41,017 nt of DNA, taken from Sphingobacterium thalpophilum. Its GTDB lineage: Bacteria > Bacteroidota > Bacteroidia > Sphingobacteriales > Sphingobacteriaceae. Location: NCBI GenBank assembly GCA_945878525.1, contig CAMCTU010000009.1, forward strand, positions 1 through 41,017. Direction: 5' to 3'. The stretch's first letter is position 1. Every line of letters starts with the position of its first letter. This document shows, piece after piece, positions 18,920-26,431 of this stretch. The translations under genes were made by a program, and so were the position numbers. The notes under the pieces are model-generated. The model was not told the DNA's origin, did no database searches, and was given only the letters and a program-made list of their open reading frames with translations.

Positions 18920-19756
18920 TTAGTTAATAAATATTTCTGAATAATTGTTGTTTGCTATTGTGTTTTCATCTTTAATTAAAGTGATTGATTCAGGGTTTGC
19001 TTTGGGCAAAGCACGCATTATCACTTTATATCTGCCAGTTTCAGAATCAAAATTCTCAACAAGCTGAAAATTCTGTATACTGCTATCTGATAAGCTTATA
19101 GTTTGTTTTGATCTGAAAGCCAATCCATTGGTTCCACTAATTTTCAGCCACTCGGGGCCTTCAAATGGTTCTGCACCAGTGTTGTCTAAAATTGATGGGT
19201 TGTTAAGAGATTGCAAATGTTCACCCAATAATATATACCTCCATATGGTTTCTTTTGCTTTGAAATTCAATGAATAATTCTCAGGAAGTTCCGGAGCAAT
19301 GCTGAGGTCAAGAATCGCAAAAGGTTTTACAAAAGAGATTTCATCAAAATCAACAATTGCTTTCAAATCATTTTCAGAAACATATTCATCGGCTTGTAAT
19401 GACGTTTTTATTGTGGATTCATCATCTTTTAGATTGTGAAAATGAAATATTTTTTTGCTGATGTCTGTTCCGGAAATAGCTGTATAGTTATAAAATCTAA
19501 GGTCGTTTAGAACAGCATTAAATCTGCAATTAATTACACCTGAAATAAGATCTTCCCTGCTCCTCTTCTCACCATTAAAATTAGTATCGAAAGCAATTGT
19601 GAATCCACCATTATTCTGTTTAAATACCAAGCCATTATTCAAAAATAAAAGCTGCGTCGAAGAACTAGGCGTAAAAACTAGTCCCGCAAATACCTTGTTT
19701 GAAAAATAAGTATGGCTAAACGATACGTTTACCAATACCTCATAAGCATATCTCAT
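18920..19756 (-). CDS. Unrecognised eCIS protein between terminator and sheath genes
   Basis: 278 aa. I do not recognise a family. The predicted composition is beta-rich: YEVLVNVSFSHTYF, RFNAVLNDLRFYNY, FAILDLSIAPELPENYSLNF. There is no signal peptide, membrane segment or catalytic motif. It starts 2 bp after the DUF4255 terminator gene and ends 13 bp before the sheath gene, so it is an integral operon member. The position suggests a sheath/tube end or cap-adaptor protein such as the additional cap protein described in AlgoCIS, but that is inference only; an adaptor or an assembly factor are equally possible. Confidence 0.6.
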   Translation of the reverse strand: MRYAYEVLVNVSFSHTYFSNKVFAGLVFTPSSSTQLLFLNNGLVFKQNNGGFTIAFDTNFNGEKRSREDLISGVINCRFNAVLNDLRFYNYTAISGTDISKKIFHFHNLKDDESTIKTSLQADEYVSENDLKAIVDFDEISFVKPFAILDLSIAPELPENYSLNFKAKETIWRYILLGEHLQSLNNPSILDNTGAEPFEGPEWLKISGTNGLAFRSKQTISLSDSSIQNFQLVENFDSETGRYKVIMRALPKANPESITLIKDENTIANNNYSEIFIN

Positions 19757-19758
19757 TG

Positions 19759-20337
19759 TTATGTATTAGCAATATTGTTATCGCTCTCCACACCCGACAC
19801 AAGTGGTCTGATTTCCCTTATAATGTTATTGTTGTATGTGAGCATTCTAACCTTATAAATTACTGACGGCATATATTTGGCTCCTAAACAACCCCAAACA
19901 TTATTTAATTGTTCAGGACTTATACTTGCCATTTCAAATATTAACTTATCGATCTCCGGGTCTAATCGGGGAGTATTGACCCTGTTAAAAGCGCTCTTTT
20001 GTTGAAAAAAAGCGATAATAAAAGAGATAAACCTTAATGATTCCGGATAATTACCATTGCTGAAATAAGCCGAAAAAAGTACATAAAGGTTAATGGTTAA
20101 TTCAGGCGACTTTTTAATACCGATGGAAGAAACTGATGAGTTGGAATTATTCATTCCTACAGTTTCTTTTTCAATATTAATAAGGGTAAGGAGGATTTTA
20201 TTTTCACCTTGGATAGCAATGGTACCATCCTGATTTATAATAGCTGATAAGCTGACCTTATCTTCTGAAACCTTAAGCCTGATTCTGAAATGTTCATTTA
20301 TTTCATCAACCAAGCAAGTTAATGCCTCGTAAATCAT
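19759..20337 (-). CDS. DUF4255 tail terminator protein (Afp16/Pvc16-like)
   Basis: 192 aa. The opening MIYEALTCLVDEINEHFRIR and the central SPELTINLYVLFSAYFSNGN, then YPESLRFISFIIAFFQQKSA, are the DUF4255 pattern that forms the N-terminal part of Afp16/Pvc16. These proteins cap the tube and sheath end and fix particle length. It is the first gene of the eCIS operon, 175 bp from the divergent GH18-like gene. In Afp-type clusters this gene is placed late; here it comes first. Confidence 0.9.
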   Translation of the reverse strand: MIYEALTCLVDEINEHFRIRLKVSEDKVSLSAIINQDGTIAIQGENKILLTLINIEKETVGMNNSNSSVSSIGIKKSPELTINLYVLFSAYFSNGNYPESLRFISFIIAFFQQKSAFNRVNTPRLDPEIDKLIFEMASISPEQLNNVWGCLGAKYMPSVIYKVRMLTYNNNIIREIRPLVSGVESDNNIANT

Positions 20338-20410
20338 TTTTTAATATCCTAAACCAACACCAAACTAACATCTAACAATCTACGAAACGGATTAAATTTA
20401 TGTTTTAAAC

Positions 20411-20418
20411 CAAACGTA
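20411..20418 (-). promoter_or_regulatory. Candidate -7 box of the eCIS operon promoter
   Basis: On the minus strand the sequence reads TACGTTTG, a full match to the Bacteroidetes -7 box TAnnTTTG. It would start transcription near 20404 and leave a leader of about 65 nt before the DUF4255 start at 20337. No TTG is found at the expected -33 position, so the site may depend on an activator. This is the only full match I found in the 175-bp divergent region. Confidence 0.4.
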
Positions 20419-20512
20419 GAGATATATTAAATGTAATTTTAAGAAATTATTTTGAATTCCCAATAAAATATTTTTTTTTTTTCATCTTTACATTCGTCTT
20501 ACTCAGTAAAAA

Positions 20513-22579
20513 ATGCCAAGAACCCTGTTTTTCCTTATTTGCTATTTAATCTTATCGCTTAATTACTCATTTTCGGAGGTAAAAAACAGTAATTTAATCT
20601 TACATAGCGAAAAAAATAGCTTCTTGCAGGATAGTGCAATTGTTATAAAACCAAAAGCCAATCCTCTTAAATCACTTTTAGATGCTTTAAAATTCAAAAA
20701 GAATGCAATTACTAAGGAGCAACAGAGAGTTAAGATACTGTTAGAAAAAATTATTAAAAAAGACACTTCACTCGTGACTGTTAAAAATCTTGAGGATTTT
20801 AAACGTGAACTTGCTGAATCAAATAAGGAACAATTTCAAACTTTACTTGATCTCATTAAAGAACTTAAAGTTTCAGAAAATAGTCAATTATCAGAAGCTC
20901 CAGATTCCATCCCATCCGGTAATAAACCCTTCAAACTAAAGAAAGAACCTGATCCAAACGATAAATACATCAATGATTTAGTAGATAGGTTAATTCCAAT
21001 ATTAACAGATAATAAAGAAGAACAAGAAAAGAAAAAGAACCGTCAGGAACAATTAAAATTGATGCGAGACGTCTATGCCAGAAAAAGCGCATTTCTTGAT
21101 ACAATTAATGACAGTACCGTAATAAAATACCGTTTAAAACTAGAACATAGAGCTGAGGTCATGGGTATTTATCCTTTTGATACTAAAATTGTTCCGGGCG
21201 AATATAATCTAAGCACACTCAGCACTTTAATTTATGATTTTTATGAGATTGATCCTATCACCGGTTTGCCCAAAAATTTTAACCGTTGGAAAGATGCAAC
21301 AATCATCAATAATGTTAAAGACGCAGGAGCCAAAGTAGTTCTGACAGTCAAAACAAATAGTTCACTTGAAACGGCAAAATTTCTTACCAATGAAACGGCT
21401 CGAAGGAATCTCATTGCGAACACTTTGGATCTTTTAGATCAGCGTGATGCTGATGGAATAAATATTTCATTTACCGGACTAAATAAAAAGCTTCGTCCTT
21501 TATTTGTTGATTTTATTAGTGCATTATCTAAAAAATATCGCCTTAAACCAAAACAATATCAGATAATCATAACTCTGCCATTGTATGATGAATATAATGC
21601 TTATGATATTCCTTTACTGGATAATTTAACAGATAGGTTCATTATCGATTTTAGCAAGAAACCTAACAATTTTCCAGGACCAATCGCCCCACTAAACGAC
21701 GAAAGCGATTATAGTATTCAGTCTAGTGTTTCCAGATATCTTAACATTGGAATTCCACCTTACAAATTCATATTAGGATTGACTTATTATGGAGCTGAAT
21801 TTGAGCGAAATTCTCGTACAGGAGTTGAAAATTTTAAAAAATATATTTCCTATAGTCAAATTCGCTTAGACCATCAATATGCCCCGGTAAGTTATAACAA
21901 AGACCAGGCTTTTGCATCCATTGAAACCAGAGATGATGAAGGTAATTTAACCGGACACATATATTATGATAATGAAAATTCGCTAGAGCAAAAGTATGAT
22001 TTCGTAATTCAAAATGGACTTGGAGGAGTAGCAATCAAAGACCTGGGTGCTGATGAAGGTTATGGTGAACTATGGGATGTATTAGCCAGTAAATTCATTA
22101 GTATTGATACCGTTTCGAAGAAATTACTACCACTTAAACCTCTGGCAGCTAAAGATCTGTCATTATGGGGCTATATTAAACATAATACATTAGCTTATTA
22201 CAGAGCCCTTCAATTTCCATGCGATGAACAATACGATCACCCTGACGAGCTACTTTTAACAATTGTAAATATTTTTCTTGGACTGTTATCACTTTTAATA
22301 ATCATCATTTTGATTTATCAGATTAAAGATAAAGGTGAAAAATGGAAGTGGAAAAAGCTTTTGATAAAAATACTGATTGTGTCTATTAATCTTTTCATTA
22401 TAACCATTTTTATGTGGCTTTACATCAGCAACGAATTTACCTGGTTTGGAGCCGGAGAAAATTGTATCAGTATGCCATTTCTAGTTTTATTGATGGTGAT
22501 TTTCACAGGAATAGTATTTGGTTCATTAATTATGCGACTGCTAATTTTCCCTGCCATTCAACATGATGAGAAGCCCTAG
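20513..22579 (+). CDS. Membrane-anchored GH18-fold protein, catalytic residues lost
   Basis: 688 aa. Residues 1-20 are a signal peptide (LFFLICYLILSLNYSFS). A lysine-rich, coiled-coil-like region follows to about 190. Residues 200-545 show a glycoside hydrolase family 18 fold: the repeated TIM-barrel strands include VLTVKTNSS, YQIIITLPLYDEYNAYD, FILGLTYYGAEF and the closing GGVAIKDLGADEGYGELWD. The motif that should read DGxDxDxE instead reads DGINISFT (near 314-321), so the catalytic Asp and Glu are missing; a sugar-binding rather than hydrolytic role is inferred. Three hydrophobic segments at about 580-603, 616-640 and 653-679 anchor the C-terminus. It is transcribed away from the eCIS operon. 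Confidence 0.75.
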   Translation: MPRTLFFLICYLILSLNYSFSEVKNSNLILHSEKNSFLQDSAIVIKPKANPLKSLLDALKFKKNAITKEQQRVKILLEKIIKKDTSLVTVKNLEDFKRELAESNKEQFQTLLDLIKELKVSENSQLSEAPDSIPSGNKPFKLKKEPDPNDKYINDLVDRLIPILTDNKEEQEKKKNRQEQLKLMRDVYARKSAFLDTINDSTVIKYRLKLEHRAEVMGIYPFDTKIVPGEYNLSTLSTLIYDFYEIDPITGLPKNFNRWKDATIINNVKDAGAKVVLTVKTNSSLETAKFLTNETARRNLIANTLDLLDQRDADGINISFTGLNKKLRPLFVDFISALSKKYRLKPKQYQIIITLPLYDEYNAYDIPLLDNLTDRFIIDFSKKPNNFPGPIAPLNDESDYSIQSSVSRYLNIGIPPYKFILGLTYYGAEFERNSRTGVENFKKYISYSQIRLDHQYAPVSYNKDQAFASIETRDDEGNLTGHIYYDNENSLEQKYDFVIQNGLGGVAIKDLGADEGYGELWDVLASKFISIDTVSKKLLPLKPLAAKDLSLWGYIKHNTLAYYRALQFPCDEQYDHPDELLLTIVNIFLGLLSLLIIIILIYQIKDKGEKWKWKKLLIKILIVSINLFIITIFMWLYISNEFTWFGAGENCISMPFLVLLMVIFTGIVFGSLIMRLLIFPAIQHDEKP

Positions 22580-22748
22580 GTCAGAAAATTGTCATTTTTA
22601 TTGACTGTAAATTACCCGAAAAACTGATCGCAAAATCATTAATATTCTTATTATCAGATACTTATAATGTAATTCAATCCGTTTGTTCAGCATAAAGATT
22701 GACTGTAAGTAATAATTAGATTTTTTTTTGAAGAAAAACCTAAAAATT

Positions 22749-22785
22749 ATGTAACCCTTGATCTATTCTTTCCGTAACAGACTCT
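22749..22785 (+). promoter_or_regulatory. Candidate ECF-sigma-type promoter of the OmpA gene
   Basis: ATGTAACCC is followed after about 16 bases by CCGTAACAG. The AAC core and the CGT core resemble the -35 and -10 elements of ECF sigma factor promoters. The site lies about 35 bp ahead of the OmpA-family start at 22815. No TAnnTTTG box was seen there. Weak evidence; the motif is short. Confidence 0.3.
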
Positions 22786-22814
22786 AAATATCAATTACAT
22801 TAAATAAGAGAAAT

Positions 22815-23450
22815 ATGAGAATTAAATTTTTTATCGCAGTATTAACGCTCTCAACCGGTATTGTAATTAATAACCCATTGCAAGCACAAATCTTAGGACC
22901 AGCAAATTACTTGGGAGTTAATTCCCCTGATTCAAGACCAAAAACAAGTGAACCGGATATTAGTAATACCACTTCTAGTGATGACATGAGCGAATTTTCA
23001 ATAATTTCGAATAGAAAAGCAATGTACATGATATCTGAGCAATTTGTATTTGATAATCTAAGTTCATTGAAAAAAGCATTTTCTATTGCTGATATCTATT
23101 TCGACCTTGATGATGCCACCATACGACCAGATGCAGTTCCAATTTTAAATTATTTGGTACTGCTGTTGAAGGAAAATCCTGAAATAAATCTTGCAACTAC
23201 TGCCTATTCTGATAGCAGAATATCTAAATACAATAAAAAACTATCCTCAAGCAGAGCCCAGGCAGCAATAAATTATCTTATTTCTAAGGGAATTTCTGCA
23301 GACAGATTAAAAATTGAAAAGTTTGGCAGACCGGATATGGGCAATCCTTGTAATGGTGATCCAAAATGTTCAATTGCAACACAACAATTAAACAGACGAA
23401 CAGAATTTAATATAATTTACAATGGCATTAATCTGGGACATGTCAATTAA
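22815..23450 (+). CDS. OmpA-family peptidoglycan-binding envelope protein
   Basis: 211 aa. A signal peptide spans residues 1-25 (IKFFIAVLTLSTGIVIN, cleavage near QAQ). After about 60 residues without clear fold comes a complete OmpA C-terminal domain (about 90-205): IYFDLDDATIRPDAVPIL, AYSDSRISKYNKKLSSSRAQ with the Asp and Arg that bind the diaminopimelate group, and LNRRTEF at the end. No beta-barrel is present, so it is a periplasmic or outer-membrane-attached peptidoglycan tether. It follows the GH18-like gene by 235 bp, which contain a promoter candidate, and is closed by its own terminator. Confidence 0.9.
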   Translation: MRIKFFIAVLTLSTGIVINNPLQAQILGPANYLGVNSPDSRPKTSEPDISNTTSSDDMSEFSIISNRKAMYMISEQFVFDNLSSLKKAFSIADIYFDLDDATIRPDAVPILNYLVLLLKENPEINLATTAYSDSRISKYNKKLSSSRAQAAINYLISKGISADRLKIEKFGRPDMGNPCNGDPKCSIATQQLNRRTEFNIIYNGINLGHVN

Positions 23451-23484
23451 CGTGGATTTGAAGTAAGTTTAAGCAATAAATGAG

Positions 23485-23514
23485 AAAGCCCTGGAATAAA
23501 TCCGGGGCTTTTTT
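23485..23514 (+). terminator. Rho-independent terminator after the OmpA gene
   Basis: AAGCCCTGGA and TCCGGGGCTT pair around a short AT-rich loop and are followed by a run of six T. It lies 35 bp after the stop codon at 23450. Confidence 0.85.
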
Positions 23515-23692
23515 GATCAAAAAAAAAACATTAGCAGGATCAAATAAATCCTATACCCTATCTCTGAGTCAGTTACATCATGGCATTTAAAAAAGTTTAA
23601 TTTATTTTGAAATATATTTGCCACAAATGCCGAAAAGTCTATATTTGCAATCCCTTAACGAGTTAAATGCATATGCATTAGTGTTAAATGTT

Positions 23693-23766
23693 CGGGGTGT
23701 AGCGTAGCCCGGTATCGCGCCTGGTTTGGGACCAGGAGGTCGTAGGTTCGAATCCTGCCACCCCGA
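23693..23766 (+). tRNA. tRNA-Pro (anticodon UGG)
   Basis: A full cloverleaf of 74 nt. The acceptor arm CGGGGTG pairs with CACCCCG at 23759-23765, followed by discriminator A at 23766. The anticodon stem CCTGG/CCAGG encloses the loop TTTGGGA with anticodon TGG at 23727-23729. The T-arm is GTAGG TTCGAAT CCTGC with the universal TTCGAAT loop. The 3' CCA is not encoded. A terminator hairpin begins 8 nt after the end. Confidence 0.97.
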
Positions 23767-23773
23767 CAAATGA

Positions 23774-23806
23774 AAAGCCTTTTCTGCTAAAAGCAGAAAG
23801 GGCTTT
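23774..23806 (+). terminator. Terminator hairpin after tRNA-Pro
   Basis: AAAGCCTTTTCTGCT pairs with AGCAGAAAGGGCTTT with a 3-nt loop and one G-T pair, followed by GTTGTTTT. A second copy of the hairpin lies at 23953-23984 in the repeat unit. Confidence 0.75.
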
Positions 23807-23859
23807 GTTGTTTTAATAGTCACCAAGACTAAGGCTTGATTGAGGATTAAAACAACAAA
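23804..23859. repeat. Perfect 14-bp inverted repeat inside the first tRNA-flanking unit
   Basis: TTTGTTGTTTTAAT at 23804-23817 is the exact reverse complement of ATTAAAACAACAAA at 23846-23859, with a 28-nt loop. It lies in the part that the second repeat unit lacks, so it is either an insert in unit one or a deletion from unit two. Confidence 0.8.
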
Positions 23860-24060
23860 TCCTAGCTTCTGGGCACGAGAAGCGAAAGGCTTGAGTTTGT
23901 AAGGCCCTCATTTTAGAATCAGCGCAGCTAATCCTGCCACCCCGACAAATGAAAAGCCTTTTCTGCTGAAAGCAGAAAAGGCTTCGATGCACGAGAAGCG
24001 CGAGCCTTGAGTTTGAAACGCCCCCATTTCAGGATCAGCGCGGCTACTCAATGAACTTAA

Positions 24061-24696
24061 TTATTTATCCGGCTGAGGAGTCATTCTTAAATAAGGCTTT
24101 ATCTCTGTGAATCCTTTAGGAAATTTACCGGGAATATCAGCAGTCTTAATTGCCGGAATTACTACAACATCCTCACCTTCTTTCCAGTCTGCAGGAGTTG
24201 CAACACTGTAATTGGCAGTCAATTGAAGTGAGTCAATTACCCTTAAAATTTCCTGAAAATTTCTTCCGGTAGATGCCGGATAAGTTATCATAAGTTTGAT
24301 CTTCTTATCAGGTCCGATAATGAAAAGTGATCGAACTGTAAAAGTCTCTGATACATTTGGATGCATCATACCATACAATTCAGCGATTTCACGATTTTCA
24401 TCAGCTATGATTGGGAAGTTAACTTCTACATGTTGGGTTTCGTTTATATCATTAATCCAACCCTTGTGTGATTCAACAGAATCAACACTTAATGCAATTA
24501 CCTTTACATTTCGTTTATCGAATTCACCTTTTAAAGAGGCTGTTTTACCAAGTTCGGTAGTGCAAACTGGTGTGTAATCGGCAGGGTGTGAGAAGAGAAC
24601 AGCCCAACTGTCGCCTAAATAGTCATAAAGACTGATATCTCCCTGAGATGTTTTTGCATTAAAGTTGGGGGCTAAATCGCCGAGTTTTAAATTCAT
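24061..24696 (-). CDS. 1-Cys peroxiredoxin (Prx6 type)
   Basis: 211 aa. The N-terminal thioredoxin-like fold has the peroxidatic cysteine Cys45 in HPADYTPVCTTELG. There is no other cysteine in the protein, so it is a one-Cys enzyme. The C-terminal domain (ATPADWKEGEDVVVIPAI) and total length fit the Prx6 subfamily, not AhpC. It reduces hydrogen peroxide and organic peroxides in the cytoplasm. It is monocistronic: the next gene upstream starts 132 bp away. An eight-C run lies at 24734-24741, about 40 bp before the start codon. Confidence 0.95.
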   Translation of the reverse strand: MNLKLGDLAPNFNAKTSQGDISLYDYLGDSWAVLFSHPADYTPVCTTELGKTASLKGEFDKRNVKVIALSVDSVESHKGWINDINETQHVEVNFPIIADENREIAELYGMMHPNVSETFTVRSLFIIGPDKKIKLMITYPASTGRNFQEILRVIDSLQLTANYSVATPADWKEGEDVVVIPAIKTADIPGKFPKGFTEIKPYLRMTPQPDK

Positions 24697-24828
24697 AGTT
24701 AAAAATATTGAATAATTATTATTTAAACGTTATCCCCCCCCAAATACCTTGCCTATTTATTTTACCAAATAAAAATAAATCATGAAGTTTTATTGAGTTA
24801 TGTTAAACCGATTTAAATCAAACGGTCA

Positions 24829-26376
24829 TTATTGTTTCCTGAATTTCAGTTTATCATCAATCATTCCCTTAAATTCATCCTTATCGAAGACCTGATTCAA
24901 TCTTTGCTCTTCAAAAGAAGACATGGCAGATACACTGGCAATCTTTGAAGGAATATTATTGACTGAGAATGTACCCTTTTCAGAGAAGCTCAAAGCTGCT
25001 GCAAGCAATCTTTCTGTAGGATCACCAAAATCTTTCGTAACATCATCGGAAACAGTAAAATCAACTGCTAAACCATTAAAATAACCGCCTTCATTCTTTT
25101 GATTCTTAGTCTCAAACTGTGGGACGTAAAGCTCTATTTTATCTATTTTAATTGCAAAAAATCCAACAGGCTTTCCATATGTTTTTTGTCCGATTACTTT
25201 AACATCATTAGGCATAACCCCTTTCATACTATTAATAATTAATTCGGATGCAGAGGCTGTACCACTTAATACCAAAAAGTAGATTTTCTTAAATTCTGCA
25301 CTTCCAACTTTTGCAAAATTTTCAACATTACCGGCAGCTATAGTTGGTCTGTAATCAATGTCTGCATAAGTTGCAAATTTTCCATTCTTCCCGCCTGTAA
25401 AGGTTTGTAATTTGCCCTGAGAATCCAAAAGTGGTTGATTAACTAAAATCGAGGCCATCCCATCCTGCATTGTTTTTGTCCAGAAAGTAGTATACATTAA
25501 CTGTCCATTAAATGCGGCAGGAGCTATTAAATTAGTGAAGACGTCTGAGGTAGCAACTGATCCTCCACCATTATAGCGAAGATCTATAACCAGTTCGCTT
25601 ACACCGGCTGCCTGAAATTTTCCAATTTCGGTTGTCAGCGCATCCCTTGAATTGATGGTAAAGCTGTTGTAAACAATGTATCCTACCTTTTTTGAACCAA
25701 CATTAAGTATTTTAGTCATAAATATAGGATTGTTTGAATAGGTTGCCCGTGATATTGTCATATCCTCAAAACTACCATTCGGTTTTTCAACTGTCATTGA
25801 AACTGATGCTGCTGAACCAAATACTGCAGAACTTACAAACTCTACATTAGTGCTAACAGATGAATTCAAATCTGTTCTTCCATTTAGTTTTGTAATACGA
25901 TATCCTCTCTTGAGATCTTTCGAAGCGGCCGGTGAATTTGGCGAAACATATTTAATTCGAAGATCACTTGAAGCCGAACCGTTGTAAAATACAGAAAAAC
26001 CATAATCCCCACTTACACCACCCAGTGATGAAGAAACTGACCCATTATCCAGAAACGAATATTTATCCGTTGGTTTATTTGGTCCTGGTAAGGCAATAAT
26101 TGCGTTCAATACGGCTTGATTACTCCCAAAAGATCTTGAGTTAAAAGATGCGAAAGTTGGCATTCCCTCATTCCAATAATACGTTTCCTTAGCGTATAAA
26201 AAAATGGAGTCTTTTGTCAGATCTGCCCTTGAAGCAACTGGTGTAGGTGTGGGTGTTGGCGTTGTTGGGGTAACCGCGGCTTTTGGATCTTTTTTACAAG
26301 CGGAAGCAAAGATTAATAAACTCAATGAGAATATTAATAATCTATCTAATGATTTTAAATTCATTTTATTCAACAT
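24829..26376 (-). CDS. S41 family C-terminal-processing-like protease, lipoprotein
   Basis: 515 aa. A lipoprotein signal ends in FASAC with Cys27 as the lipid-modified residue, followed by a Pro/Thr linker (TPTTPTPTPTP). A PDZ-like region follows (LRIKYVSPNSPAASKDLKRG). The peptidase part has VIDLRYNGGG, GTASASELIINSMKG with the catalytic serine, and GQKTYGKPVGF with the partner lysine. This is a periplasmic or surface-attached protease of the S41 family in the form common in Bacteroidetes. ATG at 26364 (MNLKSL) is an equally good start because it still keeps the whole signal peptide. Confidence 0.92.
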   Translation of the reverse strand: MLNKMNLKSLDRLLIFSLSLLIFASACKKDPKAAVTPTTPTPTPTPVASRADLTKDSIFLYAKETYYWNEGMPTFASFNSRSFGSNQAVLNAIIALPGPNKPTDKYSFLDNGSVSSSLGGVSGDYGFSVFYNGSASSDLRIKYVSPNSPAASKDLKRGYRITKLNGRTDLNSSVSTNVEFVSSAVFGSAASVSMTVEKPNGSFEDMTISRATYSNNPIFMTKILNVGSKKVGYIVYNSFTINSRDALTTEIGKFQAAGVSELVIDLRYNGGGSVATSDVFTNLIAPAAFNGQLMYTTFWTKTMQDGMASILVNQPLLDSQGKLQTFTGGKNGKFATYADIDYRPTIAAGNVENFAKVGSAEFKKIYFLVLSGTASASELIINSMKGVMPNDVKVIGQKTYGKPVGFFAIKIDKIELYVPQFETKNQKNEGGYFNGLAVDFTVSDDVTKDFGDPTERLLAAALSFSEKGTFSVNNIPSKIASVSAMSSFEEQRLNQVFDKDEFKGMIDDKLKFRKQ

Positions 26377-26431
26377 TTATTTTGGTAAGCATAAATATAA
26401 ATTATAATTGATTTATCAAATTTATTACTGT

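Larger units (their letters stand above)
23751..24045. repeat. Degenerate tandem duplication of the tRNA-Pro 3' end and its downstream DNA
   Basis: Bases 23751-23805 (last 16 nt of the tRNA gene plus the terminator) recur at 23930-23984 with 53 of 55 identical. The following block 23873-23929 recurs at 23989-24045 with about 48 of 57 identical. So two units lie side by side: the first is 179 bp and the second 116 bp, lacking about 67 bp in the middle. The second unit keeps only the 3' part of the tRNA and cannot make one. This is what a tandem duplication or a remnant of integration at the tRNA end would leave. Confidence 0.85.

Noticed and set aside
1-20337. Prophage interpretation of the sheath-tube-baseplate block
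   Set aside because: No capsid, portal, terminase, integrase or lysis genes; presence of DUF4255, DUF5908, LysM adaptor and AAA+ ATPase is specific to eCIS.
1-20337. Type VI secretion system interpretation
   Set aside because: No TssJ/L/M membrane complex, TssB/C pair or ClpV; the ATPase and sheath are of the eCIS type.
23602-23826. 74-aa minus-strand frame with a GWQDSNLRPPGPKPG segment
   Set aside because: It is the reverse complement of tRNA-Pro; this peptide is a well-known annotation artefact.
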